From contig NC_132914.1 in the NCBI RefSeq assembly GCF_047675955.1, positions 40,325,521-40,389,520 of the forward strand: a stretch of 64,000 nt of DNA. The letters are read 5' to 3'. The position numbers and the translations under genes are program-made. The notes beneath the pieces are model-generated. The model saw only the letters and a list, made by a program, of their open reading frames with translations, made no database searches and had not been told where the DNA came from. Source of the DNA: Chlorocebus sabaeus. Lineage: Eukaryota; Chordata; Mammalia; Primates; Cercopithecidae. This document shows, one piece after another, positions 23,060-34,737 of the stretch (position 1 is its first letter; each line of letters starts with the position of its first letter).

Positions 23060-24240
23060 AATAATCTAATTACCTATGAACATATGTTGAGTACCTACTA
23101 TATACTAGGAAACTTGGGTGTTGGAGACAAAAAGACTAAGACACAGTTCTGATCCTTCTGGGATTTGTATATAAATAGTTGATGTTAATATAATATGGTT
23201 GGGAAGAGGAAGGTATGTTTTAGAAGTTTGGAGGAGGAATTATTGGAATCAGTTGAGCCTCTCAAGTGAATAAGAATTCGTATAAAGTGAAAGGTGAGAA
23301 AAGACAGAGCAAGGAGAGGGAAGAATATGAACAAAGGCATGAAGACAGGTAATAGTGTGGAAATTTATAGGAACTTTACTAGGACATTAAGATTGAAATC
23401 TGAAGTGGCAATGGAGGCTGAAGAAATATGTAGTAGCTAGATTATGGGGGACTTAAAGTATCAAGTAAAAAGCTTGTTCTTTATTATGCCGTGTTAGGGA
23501 GTCACTGAAATGTTTTAAGATGGATAAGGCATCAGATTTTATTTTAAAATAGATTCTATGTAACAAATGGAATATGAGAGAAAAGTTTTAGATGGTCATT
23601 GACCTTTTGCAGATCAGTGTAATAGCTTGAAGCAGCATAGCAGTTTAAGGATAGAGAAGTAAGAATCTATTTGGCAAATATTTAGAATGGAAGGACAGGT
23701 GCAATGGCTCGTGCTTGTTATCCCAGCACTTTGGGAGGCTGAGGTGGGTACATCGCTTGGGTCCAGAAGTTCAAGACTAGCCTGGGGAACATGACAAAAC
23801 CTTGTTTCTACAAAAAATACAAAAATTATCTGGGTGAGGTGGTATATGCCTGTAGTCCCAGCTACTTAGGAGGCTGAGGAGGGAGGATCTCCTGAGTCTG
23901 GGGAGGTCAAGTTTGCAGTGATCCATGATTGTGCCACTGCATTCCAGCCTGGGCAACAGAGTGAGATTGTGTAACCAAAAAAAGAAGGAGTTATTGAGTG
24001 GTTGTAGACAGTGAGGAACAGAGAGACATACATGAATCCCACGTTTCCAGACAGGATGTTCAGATGGATGTATGGATGTTTGTGTAGGTTTGAGGAGGGG
24101 AAATGCAGATTTTAATTCCAGACACAGTGAGTTTGAGGCACCTATTGTGCATTCAAAAGAAGATTTTTAGTAGGGATTTGGTTTTATGAATCTTGAGTTC
24201 ATGTGTGAAGATCAGGCTTGGGTTTAGGAATAATTAACAT
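23060..24240 (+). repeat. Ancient mammalian interspersed repeat, split by AluJ
   Basis: 'ttgagtacctactatatactagg', 'tgaacaaaggcatgaagacagg', 'gattatgggggacttaaag' and, right of the Alu, 'acacagtgagtttgaggcacctattg' follow in order a widespread old mammalian repeat (L2-era). I do not assert its name. No coding capacity. Confidence 0.55.
23693..23985 (+). mobile_element. Alu SINE (AluJ-like), sense
   Basis: Sense Alu, heavily mutated ('ggacaggtgcaatggctcgtg' to 'gggcaacagagtgagattgtg'), with a short A tail to about 23985. AluJ-type 'ctacaaaaaatac'. Confidence 0.94.
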
Positions 24241-24269
24241 ATAAATTAAAAACATGGAAATGGGGGAGA

Positions 24270-24390
24270 TTAAAGCTCCTGGAGAGCAGGGACAAAAATC
24301 TTACTAGCGTCTGTGTTCTTCACAGTTCACAGTACACATCCTGAAATGTAGAAGATCCTCCAGAAATATTTGCTGAGCAGATGAGTGAAT
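24270..24390 (+). mobile_element. L2 LINE 3'-end fragment
   Basis: 'agctcctggagagcagggac' and 'ccagaaatatttgctgagcag' are the L2 tail pattern. Confidence 0.75.
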
Positions 24391-24835
24391 AGATGGTCAT
24401 TTCCAGACTAAATTTTATGCCTTGCACATTGGAGTTCATGGGAGTTAGACATGTAACTAAGGCATGGAATTGCATGACCTGCTTAAAGGCAACCAGATAA
24501 TATTCTTATCGAAGGCAGATAGAGCTTTAAGAAAATAGCCTTTTAGTTTATGTCTGTTTGTTTGTTTGTTTGTTTTTTCTGGGTTGCCGAGGGAGATGGA
24601 GAAGGCCACCTGGAGCCTGGTTTGCACAAATTGCCAAACCACCATGGTGTCTACCATTCAGTTTTACCCTGATTAGGCCAGAACTGGGTAAATGAATGCT
24701 TCATCTTGTGTATTTCCACATAAACAGATGTTCTTGCCCACAGACACATTTAGAAAACTGTGTGGTTTTTAAATAAAATGGGAGACTATTTTTCTAGCAA
24801 GGAAAAAGGTGGCTGCCTATCATCATTTGTATAGA
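24391..24835. other. Unassigned sequence with a short (GTTT)n tract
   Basis: (GTTT)n at about 24553-24576. No gene recognised. Confidence 0.5.
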
Positions 24836-24839
24836 CATG

Positions 24840-24950
24840 TTTATTTTTCAAAACCCAGGTAACAAATCTCAGCTCTTCTAAGAAGCCATCCAGATCTTGC
24901 CAGTTGGAATTAATCTCTACCCATCATTTACTTTCACATTATTTGTTTTG
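24840..24950 (+). mobile_element. L2 LINE fragment
   Basis: 'aatctcagctcttctaagaagccatccagatc' then 'ttaatctctacccatcatttac' follow the L2 pattern 'tcagagaagccttccctgatc'. Confidence 0.6.
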
Positions 24951-24954
24951 GAAG

Positions 24955-25100
24955 CTGTGTGATACAAAGGAAAAAGCATGGATTTTGGAGTTGGGTGGTC
25001 ATAGGTCCTATCTTGGCATTGGTGGTCACTAAACTTCCTTGACTCTCATTCTCCTTATCTGTAAATTACCTGTAATGATACATGCTGGGGTTGAGGGGTG
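24955..25100 (+). mobile_element. MIR SINE, 5' half
   Basis: 'gtgtgatacaaaggaaaaagcatggattttggagttgg', 'taaacttccttgactctcattctccttatctgtaaatta' reproduce the MIR 5' half and core in order. Confidence 0.8.
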
Positions 25101-25137
25101 GGTGCTAAATAACCTTGTTTCCCTTTCTAAGTTCCAA

Positions 25138-25140
<3 letters not shown>

Positions 25141-25196
<56 letters not shown>
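25141..25196. repeat. (GA)n microsatellite
   Basis: About 28 uninterrupted GA dinucleotides. It is likely length-polymorphic. Confidence 0.99.
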
Positions 25197-25199
<3 letters not shown>

Positions 25200-25635
25200 A
25201 GGAGATTGATGAACATAAAATGCTAGGTGCTCCTCCCTAATTCATCAATCAGTTAAGTTTCTCCTTTTTCTGCAGGGGGCTGGGGAAAAGCACTAGTGTT
25301 AGCTATACACTTTTCTGTAAAGTAAGGTAGAAATTGGGAATACATGTTTTTAAATTTATGTGAAGGCCTAGAAATAGCATCGGAAGGGGTTGGGTAGTAC
25401 AGGGCAGGGAAAGGCAGGAGAGCACCTCTGTCTTTCTCTTCGTAGTGCTCTCCATAGCACTAACTATGGGGCTTTAATACAGTGGGTCATCATTTGATGT
25501 TTGCTGAACTGACCTGGAAACACATCTCACTTGTTTGATTAATATTAGATGTTGGGTTCAGCGTCTATTTCTTTTCAGAATTGTTATACTTACTTTACAT
25601 ATGATCTTTACAGTTTGGAGGTTTATGCAATTTTG
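25200..25635. other. Unique sequence
   Basis: No recognised gene or repeat. Confidence 0.45.
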
Positions 25636-25958
25636 GTTTTTTACACTTAAGAATAACTTTTAATTTGAAGTATAAATATACATATGGAAAAGTATAAAAA
25701 TGTAAATATACAGCTTGATGAAATAAAACAAATCGAACACACCTTCTGTCATCATCACCCAGGTGAAGCAATAAAATATTACCTGCATTCTAGAATAACC
25801 TCCTGAGTCCACTTCCAGAGGTAACCATTAGCTTTGTTGCTGTTGCTTGTATTAATTTTGCTTGTTTTTGAAATAGGTGTCTGTAGGGGGTCTTCTTGTC
25901 CTCAGCATTATGTATTTGAGATGTATCTACATCGTTTTGTATAGAAGTAAAGTGGGTT

Positions 25959-27556
25959 TTTTTTTAAATGTCAACTTTTATTTTAGGTACAAGGGTACAT
26001 GTGCAGGTTTGTTACATGAGTATATTTCACTTAGAGAGTGAGAATAGTACCTAATAGTAGTTTTTCAACTCCCACCTGGCTCCTTCCCTCCCCTCCCCTC
26101 TCTTGTAGTCTGCAGTGTCTATTGTTCCCATGTTTATGTCCCTGTGTGTTCAGTGTTAGGTCCCACCTCCAAGTGAAAACGTGTGGTATTTGGCTTTCTG
26201 TTCCTGCGTTGTTTGCTTAGGATATGGCCTCCAGCTCCATCCATGTTGCCGCAAAGACATGATTTCATTATTTTTTATGGCTGTGTAGTATTCCATGGTG
26301 TATATGTGCCACATTTCTTTATCAAATTCACCACTGCTGGGTACCTAAGTTGATTCCATGTCTTTGCTATTGTGAATAGCACGGCAGTGAACATACAGCG
26401 TGCATGCGTCTTTTTGGCATAACGATCTATTTTTCTTTGGGTATATACCCAGTAATGGGATTGCTGGGTCAAATGGTCTTTCTGTTTTAAGTTCTTTGGG
26501 AAATTGCCGAACTGTTTAATTAATTAGACCCCACTTGTCAGTTTTTGCTTTTGTTGCAATTGCTTTTGGGGTCTTAGCCAAAATTCTTTGCCAAGGCCAA
26601 TGCCAAGAAGGTGATTTCATAGTTTTTCTTCTAGGATTTTTTAGTTTGAGAGCTTACATTTAATTTTTTAATCCATCTTGGGTTAATTTTTGCATATGCT
26701 AAAAAGTAAAGGTCTAGTTTCTTTCTTCTGCATATGGCTAGCCAGTTGTCCCAGCACCATTTCTTGAAAAGAGAGTTCCTTCCCCATTGCTTGTTTTTGT
26801 TGCCCTTGTCAAAAATTAGATTGTTGTAGGTGTGTAACTTTGTAAGTTTTCTATTCTATTCAATTGGTCTACGTATCTGCTTTTATACCAGTATTACGCT
26901 GTTCTGGTTACTGTAGCATTATAGCATAGGCTGAAGTTGGGTAGAATGATACCACCAGCTTTGTTCATTTTGCTTAGGATTGCTTTTGCTATTTGGGCTC
27001 TTTTTTGGTTCCATGTTAGTTTTAGAATATTTTTTCAAAAAATAATTCTATGAAGAATAATGTTGGTAGTTTGATAGGAATAGCTTTGAATCTGTAAATT
27101 GCTTCGGGCAGTATGGCCATTTTAACAGTGTTAATTCTTCCAACTGATGAATATGGCATGTTTTTCCATTTATTTGGTTTTCTCTGATTTCTATTCCAGC
27201 AGTGTTTTATAGTTCTCCTTATACAGATCTTTCACCTCCTTGGCTAGTTGTATTCCTAGGTATTTCATTTTTTTGTGTGTGGATATTGTAAATGGGATTG
27301 TGTTCTTTATTTGGCTCTCAACCTGGACATTATTGGTGTATAAAAATGCTACTGCTTTTTGTACATCAATTTTGTATCCTGAAACCTTGCTAAAATAGTT
27401 TCAATTCTAGTAGCCTTTTGGTGAACTTTTTAGGGTTTTCTAAGTATAGAATCATATCATCAGTGAAGAGAGATAGCTTGACTTCTTTTCCTATTTGGAT
27501 GTCTCTTAATTTTTCTTCTTGCCTGATTGATTGCTCTGGATAGGCCTTCCAGTGCG
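25959..27556 (-). mobile_element. 5'-truncated L1 (L1MA/L1PB-like), antisense, nested in the older L1
   Basis: The poly-T/A-rich end starts at 25955-25967. The reversed 3'UTR follows ('ggtacaagggtacatgtgcagg'), then ORF2 read backwards: 'gggtatatacccagtaatggg', 'ttgtcccagcaccatttcttg', 'tgaatctgtaaattgcttcggg', 'ctattccagcagtg', 'tattcctaggtatttc'. It stops at about 27553-27556 ('aggccttccagt'). Stops are scattered through all frames. The flanking duplication is abnormal (see findings). Confidence 0.9.
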
Positions 27557-27977
27557 TTCATTTTTATTTGCTGTATCATTCTCCATGTAGATCACCATTT
27601 ATTTATTCATTCTACTGTTGATGTATATGAGATGTATCTACATCGTTTTGTATAGAAGTAAGTGGGTTACTTACTTACACTTGGATTATTTCTGATATTT
27701 TGCTATTATTAATACAACTTCTATGAAGATTCTGGTACTTTTTTGCATATTTCTCTGGTGTGCATACTTAGGAGTGAGATTGCTGGGTATGTTTAGCTTT
27801 AGCAGATAATGCGAAACCAGTTTTTAAAGTGGTTGTACCAATTTACATTCCCACCAGCACTGTAAGAGAATTCAGTTGTTCCATATCGTCAACAACACTG
27901 GGTAGTCTCAGGTTTCTTAATATTAGCTGCTCTGCTGAGTGTGTAGTGGTATCTTAAGATTTAAATTTGCGTATGCT

Positions 27978-28270
27978 GGCTGGGCAGTGGCTCACGCCTG
28001 TATTCCCAGCACTTTGGGAGGCTGAGGTGGGTGGATCATGAGGTCTGGAGATCAAGACCATCCTGGCCAACATGGTGAAACCCCGTCTCTACTAAAATAC
28101 AAAAAATTAGCTGGGTATGGTGGTGTGTGCCCGTAGTCCCGGATACTCCGGAGGCTGAGGCAGGAGAATCTCTTGAACCCGAGAAGTGGAGATTGCAGTG
28201 AACTGAGATTGCACCACTGCACTCCAGCCTGGCGACAGAGGGAGATTCTGTCTCAAAAAAAAAAAAAAAA
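27978..28270 (+). mobile_element. Alu SINE (AluS-like), sense
   Basis: Full sense Alu, 'ggctgggcagtggctcacgcc' to 'ggcgacagagggagattctg' plus an A tail (28256-28270). Inserted in the ancient L1. No clean TSD seen. Confidence 0.96.
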
Positions 28271-29482
28271 TTTTTTTTTCATTTTCCTGACTATTAATAA
28301 AATTATGCAAATATTCATCACAGGGTTCTTGGCCATTTGGTATTCTGTTGTGTGAAATATATGTTCATTTTTTAAAACTTAACTATATTTATACTTATAC
28401 TTATTTATAGTCCAATTTATAATGTGTTTATGATTAATGCTTTTTTTGTATCTTAGTTTAATAAATTGTTGCCTACCTTGGGTCATAAGATACACTCCTA
28501 TATTATTTTCTGGAGGGGTCCCCTGCCCCTTTCACATATATGTCTATATTCCACCTAGAACTAATTTTTTTTTGGTGTATTATATGAGATAGGGTCCACG
28601 TTTATTAAAAAAATATATATCTAATTGATCAGGATTTTTTATTAAATATACAGGTCATTTCTGTACTTTGTATTCTATTCCATTATTGTATTCTTGCATT
28701 GATACCACAATGTCTTAATAGCTATAGATATAAGACGTCTTGATATCTTATGGCATAAGTTCTCCAATTTTGTTTTTTCTTCATGATTGCCTTGACTATC
28801 CTTCATCTACTGCATTCCAATGTAAATTTTAGAATTATCTTGTCAATTTCTGCAAAACGATCTGTTGGGATAGTTTTAATAAACTTTTAATTTTAGAATA
28901 ATTTTATACTTACATAAAAGTTTCAAAGAGAACACAGAGAGTTCTCATATACCCAGTTTCTCATATCATCCAGTTTCTCACATTGTTAACATATTGCTCT
29001 GGTACATTTATCAAGACTAAGAAACTGACATTGATATATTACTATTAACTGAACTCCAGACTTTATTTGGATTTCATCAGTTTTTCCATTAATGTCCTCT
29101 TTCTTGCCAGAATTAAATCCAGCATACCACATTGCATTTGGTTGTCATGTCTTGCTAGTCTCCACTGGTCCATGATAGTTTCTGTCTGTCTGTGATTTGC
29201 ATTATGACTTTGAAAGTCTTAAGAAGTACCTGCCAGTTATCTTGGAGAATGTCCACAGTCTGGGGTTTTCTGCTGTTTTTCTTGTGATTATCTTGAGGTT
29301 ATGGGTTTTTGGAAAGAATACAGGAGAGTTGAAGTGCCCTTCTTATCACATTATATTGGGGGTATGATATTCACATGAAATTATGGGTGATGCTAACTTT
29401 CAGCATGTGGTTAAAGTAGTATTTGCCAAGTTTAGCCATTTTCAAATTTTTTTCTTTTTACTCTATTCTTTGGAAAGAGTCA

Positions 29483-29703
29483 TATATACATATATGTACA
29501 TATATATGTACATATGCATATATATGTGTACATATGTACATATGCATATGTACATATATGTGTACATATATGTGTACACATGTACATATACACACATATG
29601 TATGCATAAACATAGGTACATATATACACATATATACATATAAACATATGTACATATATACACATATATGTACGTGTAAACATATGTACATATACATGTC
29701 TAT
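29483..29703. repeat. Complex (TA)(CA)-type microsatellite, TACATATA/TATGTACA units
   Basis: About 220 bp made of ATATATGTACATATG-like units, alternating purine-pyrimidine throughout and rich in the self-complementary steps TACATATGTA and TATGTACATA. Long reading frames here on both strands (Tyr/Ile/Cys/Met repeats) are artefacts of the repeat. Confidence 0.97.
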
Positions 29704-29736
29704 GTATTTCTGGATCTACCCATCTTCATGTATATA

Positions 29737-30079
29737 AGGTCATGCACTGCATACTGATGTTTTGGTCAACAATGGACTGATATAAGATGGTGGACCCAGA
29801 GGATTTTAATGCCATATTTTTGCTGTACCTTTTCTATATTTAGATATGTTTAGATATACAAATACCATTGTGTTACAATTGCCTACAGTATTCAGTATAG
29901 TATCATGCTGTACAGATTTGTAGCCTAGGAACAATAGGCTCTACCATTTAGTTTAGATAAGGAGTAGGCTATACCATCGAGTTTTGGGTAAGTACACTCT
30001 ATGATGTTTGCACAGTGATGAAATCACCTAATGACCCATTTCTCAGAATGTAGCCTCGTTGTTAAGTGAATTATGACTG
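29737..30079. mobile_element. Non-autonomous DNA transposon, Tigger-like MITE
   Basis: The left end, AGGTCATGCACTGCATACTG, and the reverse complement of the right end, CAGTCATAATTCACTTAAC, are degenerate terminal inverted repeats. TA dinucleotides flank both ends (29735-29736, 30080-30081), as in Tc1/mariner. The interior matches a dispersed primate element I recognise ('ttacaattgcctacagtattcag', 'gtagcctaggaacaataggct'). It encodes no protein. Name not asserted. Confidence 0.75.
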
Positions 30080-32821
30080 TATATTAAGCTAAACATGAAT
30101 TTATATTAATATCTCTGACTCTAATCCAGTAGTATGATTCATTCAAGCTTTGCTTTCTTGTTTATCTGTAACTCTCTGACTGTGAGAAACCTGGTATTCA
30201 CCCTTCATTCATTCCTTATTTATTTGTTCAACCCTGTATACAAATAAAGCAGCTTCAGACTTGTTAATCTGTATCTCTATGAGAAAGAAATTCATCCAGT
30301 AGTGTACAGTATTTATGCATAGTTCATTTGGTGGATAGCCTTATAATTTTTTAGTCAAAACATCAGTTTTCAAAGTTATGGAGGTCAGTTCATTTTAAAT
30401 TTTAGTTTGTACACTTAGTAAACTTTTTCTAATATACAGTTCTATGACTTCTGACAAATTCAGTCATGTGTCCATCACCCCAGAACTATCCCTTCACCCT
30501 AAAAGCTGCTCTGTGAGTCCCTTTCATTGTATGTTCGTCTCATTTCAATGGAGTCAATCATTTCCCCACCCCACCCCCACATTCTGGCAACCACTCATCT
30601 GTTTTAATTCCTTACATTTTGCCTTCCTTCAAATGTCATATGAATAAAATCACACAATATGCAGTCCTTTTGGGTATGGCTTGTTCCCCTTAGTATAATA
30701 TACTTAAGATTCATCCATGTCATTGTGTGAATCAATAGCTCATTCCTTTTTATAGCTGAATTTAATATTCTTGGAATGGATGTGCCACAGTTCTTTTTTT
30801 TCTCTTTTTAAAAAAATGTATCTTCTTGTTAAAGATTCTCAGTTGCTTCCAGTTTTCATCCATTGGGAATAAAGCTGCCAGAAACATTCACTACAGGCTT
30901 TTGTGTGAACATAAGCTTTCAAGTAACTTTGATTAATACCTAGGAGTGTGTAACTAAGTGGTGTGTTTAATATTACAGGAACTGTCAGTTGAAGCCAAAC
31001 TGTCTTCAAAGTGGTTATACCATTTTGTATTCCCAGCAGCACTGAATGAGGATACCTGTAGATCTGCCTCCTTGTTAGCATTTGTTATTGTCAGTTTTTT
31101 CAATTTAAGCCTTTCTAATAAGTGTGTAGTGATGTCTCATTGTGGTTTTAATTTGCATTTCCCTAATGACATATAATGGTGAGCATCTTTTTATGTTTTT
31201 TTATTTCACATATCTGTTGACATCTTTTGTCCATTTTTAAAAGTTGTTTTTCTTTTTTTCTTTCCTTTTTTTGAGTTTTAAGAGTTCTTTACATATTCTG
31301 AGTGCAAGTGCTTCATCAGATATTATAATTTAAATATATTTCCTCCCAGTTTGTGGCTTGTCTTTTGATTCTCTTAACATTTTTAACACAGGAAAATTTT
31401 AATATTAATAAAGTCAAATTTTTCACTTTTGTGGATTGTGCTTTTGATATTTTACAGAAAACAACATCACCCAAACCAAAGTCATGCAGCCTTTCTCCTT
31501 TGTTTTCTTCTAGAAGTTTTGAACTTTATGTTTTACATATAGTTCTATGATTCATTTTGAATTAGTTTTTGTGCAAGGTATAATCTATGTGTCTGGATTT
31601 CTTTTCTGTATACAGACACCCAAGTGATTGAGCACCACTTGTTGAGAAGACTCTTCTCACTTGAATTACATTGGCCCCTTTATCAAATACTAGTTTGTGT
31701 GATTCTCTATTTTTTTGTTGTTGAGATTTTGATTGGAGTACATGACACTTAGAGTTTACTTTTGAATAGAATTAATTTTCTCATGATATTGAGCCTTCCA
31801 ATTTATGAATATGGTTTATCTTGACATTTATTTATATCTACTTTAATTTATCTCAGTAATTTTTTCTAGTGGTTTTGATATCTTTTGTTAAATTTATTCT
31901 TGGTTTTTTGATATTTTAATAACATCAAAATTTATTGATTCTTAAATTTCATTTTCTAGTAGTTCATTGCTTGTATATAAACATATAATTGATTTTTAAA
32001 TATACTGATTTGTATCCAGAAACTTGCTAAATTAATTTCTCATATTTTATTACTAATAATTTAATTCTCATAGTTCATCTGTAGATTTAAATAAATTTTT
32101 GACCACAGAGATATTTTGGTTGTGAATTATAACAGGTTTATTTCTGTTATCTCAATCTTTAGCCTATTTATTTATTTGGTGTTATTGCACTGGTTAGAAC
32201 CCCAGTGTAATTTTGAATAGCGAGCATTATTGTCTCAAGGGGAAATCTTTTAATATTGAAACATTTAACACAATGTTTGCTGTGGATTTTTAAGAAGATA
32301 GCCTTCATCAGGTTAAGTAAATTCCCATCTATTCCCAGTTTTCTAAGAGTTTTGAATCAAAATGCATGTTGAATGTTCAACTGCTTTTCCTGCATTTATT
32401 GAAATAGTCATATAATCGCTATCTTTTCTTTAGTTAATGTGGCAAATTACACTGATAGTTTTTTGAATGTTAATCTAACCTTACATTCCTGGGATAAACT
32501 TTTCTTTCTCATATTGTATTATCTTTTACATTTATTCCTGGATTAGATATGCTAGTATTTAGTTAAGGATTTTGGTGCATACATTCATGAATGGTATTTT
32601 TCTGTATTTTTCTTTTCTTTATTTTCCTTGTCTGATTTTGATATGAGGACAGTGCTATCTTCATAAAATGTGTTGGGAAACATTTCTTCCCTCTCTATTA
32701 CATGGACTATTTGAGTAAAATGGAGATTATTGCTTCTTTAGTTTTTAAATTTAATTTACCGGTGAACTCATTTGGACCCAGAGATATTGTTTTGTGTGTG
32801 TGTGTGATTTTGCATTATGTA

Positions 32822-33164
32822 TAGTGATCCCTTGGTATCTATGAGGGATTGGTTCCAGGAACCCCCACAGATAGCAAAACCCACAGCTGCTCAAGTCCCT
32901 TCTATAAAATGATGTAGTATTTTCATATTATTTATGCACATCCTACCATATACTTTAAATCATCTTTAGATTACTGATAATACCTAATACAATACAAATG
33001 CTATGTAAATATTTGTTATATAGTATTACTTAAGAAACAGTGACAAGAAAAATGTCCGTTCATGTTCAGTACAGATGCGACTATCCATTTTTTAAAAATA
33101 TTGTTGCTCTGCAGTTGGTTGAATCCATGAATACATGTTTCCTGTGGATACAAAAGGCTGACTG
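32822..33164. mobile_element. Tigger-family DNA element (MER2-like)
   Basis: 'tagtgatcccttggtatctatg' and 'ggttccaggaacccccacag' at the left, 'tggttgaatccatgaatacatg' and 'aaaaggctgactg' at the right. These are the MER2 ends (CAGT..ACTG inverted). Flanked by TA left and TG right, a decayed TA. Inserted in the ancient L1. Confidence 0.85.
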
Positions 33165-34336
33165 TGTTTAATTGAATGATATTTTTCTGTTTTGCAATGA
33201 TCACATTGATTGACATAAAATTCTTTGTAATTCCTTTATTAATATCTGTACTATCTATAGTAATGTCTGTATTTTAATTTTTAATATGTTAGTTATGACT
33301 GTAATTTTTTCTTGAATGGTTTAACTAGATGTTTATTCTTTTCATTAGTCTTGAATACATTAACTTTTGGCTTTACTGATTCCTTCTATTGTATATTGCT
33401 TTATATTATGTCATTTTTGCTTTTATCTTTATTATCTTTTCCTCTATTTTGAATTTGTTTTTCTGAGTCTTAAAATAAATGCTTGGATATTTCTGCCTTC
33501 TTTTTTTCTAACGAATGCATTTAAGCCTATATAAGTTTCTCTGTAAGCATGCATTTGCTGTATCTTACACATTTTGAGCCATTATAGTTTTTGTTATTAT
33601 TTTCTAATTCTATAATTTCTTCTTTGAGCTGTAGGTTATTGAAAAATAAATTGCTTAATTTCTTATTTAGGTTTTAAAAATAATGTTTTTGTTATGATTT
33701 CTAATTTATTCTACCACATTAGATAATATTCTACATGTTTCCAGAGTTTGAGATATATTAAGCTTTTGTTTTTTGCTAAAAACATTCTTGATTTCATTGT
33801 TCCATGTGCACTGAAAAAAACATGAATTTTGTCATTGGTAGGTACAGTGTTCTATATGTGTCAATTAGGTCAATTAGGTTAAGTTTATTTGTATTACTCA
33901 AATCTATATTCTTAGTAAGATTTTATGTATTTGTTTTTCAGTTACTGATAACAATATATTAAGGTCTATCACTGTGGATTTGGATTGATGCATTTCTCAT
34001 TTAGTTCTGTCGTTTGCTTTATGTGTTTTAAAGGTATATTATTAGGTGCATACTAATTAGAAATTAATATATCTTCCTGGCATATGCAACTATTTATCAT
34101 TATGATATTTCCATTTTATTTCTTATAATCCTTCCTGCTTTAAAATCTATTTTATTTGCTATTAATATAACTATACTAGCATACTTTTTACTGGTATTTA
34201 CATTTCATTTATATTTATCTTTATCTAGATGTATCTTTCAACCTTTCTATTTTCTAATATTAAGTCCTGTCTCATAAGATAGCATAAAGTTTAATTTTTT
34301 AATCCAATTATTTCACTCTTTTCACTCTTTTGAGTA

Positions 34337-34460
34337 GCATATATATATGCTAAATAAATATATATGCTAAATAAACATATATATGTATTTGAGTATATAT
34401 ACTTTTTGAGTTTATATATTTGTTTATAAATATATATATATATTTGTTTATTTATTTATC
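34337..34460. repeat. AT-rich simple/tandem repeat, GCTAAATAAATATATAT-type units
   Basis: Two to three imperfect copies of 'gctaaataaatatatat' (34349-34385), then TA and TTTA runs leading into the Alu tail. Low complexity. Confidence 0.85.
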
Positions 34461-34737
34461 TGAGATAGAGTCTCGCTCTGTCACCCAGGCTGGAGTGCAG
34501 TGGCGTGATCTCAGTTGCAACCTCTGCTTCCCGGATTCAAGCAATTCTCTGCCTCAGCTTCCTGAGTAGCTGAGATTGCAGGTGCCTGCCACCATGCCCC
34601 ACTAATTTTTGTATTTTTTAGTAGAGACGGGGTTTCACCATCTTGGCCAGGCTGGTCTTGAACTCCTGACCTTGTGATCCACCTGCCTTGGCCTCCCAAA
34701 GCACTGGGATTACAGGCATGAGCCACCACACCTGGCC
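34461..34737 (-). mobile_element. Alu SINE, antisense
   Basis: Reverse Alu from 'tgagatagagtctcgctctg' to 'gagccaccacacctggcc'. About 6 bases are missing near 34515. Sits in the ancient L1. The TSD is obscured by AT-rich flanks. Confidence 0.96.

Larger units (their letters stand above)
25640..28870 (-). mobile_element. Ancient L1 (L1M) 3'UTR and ORF2 end, antisense, interrupted by L1 and Alu
   Basis: 3'UTR left part 25640-25958 ('acaccttctgtcatcatcacccagg', 'gaggtaaccattagctttg'). It resumes about 27557 ('ttcattctactgttgatg', 'taggagtgagattgctggg', 'ttacattcccaccagcactg') to 27970. After the Alu, 28275-28870 carries ORF2 C-terminal antisense text ('cctaccttgggtcataagatac', 'agaattatcttgtcaatttctgc'). 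No frame kept. Confidence 0.8.

Noticed and set aside
25910..27668. Treating the 48-bp repeat as an ordinary L1 TSD
   Set aside because: The right copy is separated from the L1 5' junction by about 65 bp of host sequence and is unusually long and similar, so it is reported as an anomaly instead.
29383..29737. Overlapping 66-104-aa Tyr/Ile/Met/Cys-rich frames on both strands
   Set aside because: Artefacts of the TATACA-type repeat. All six frames stay open because the unit lacks stop codons.
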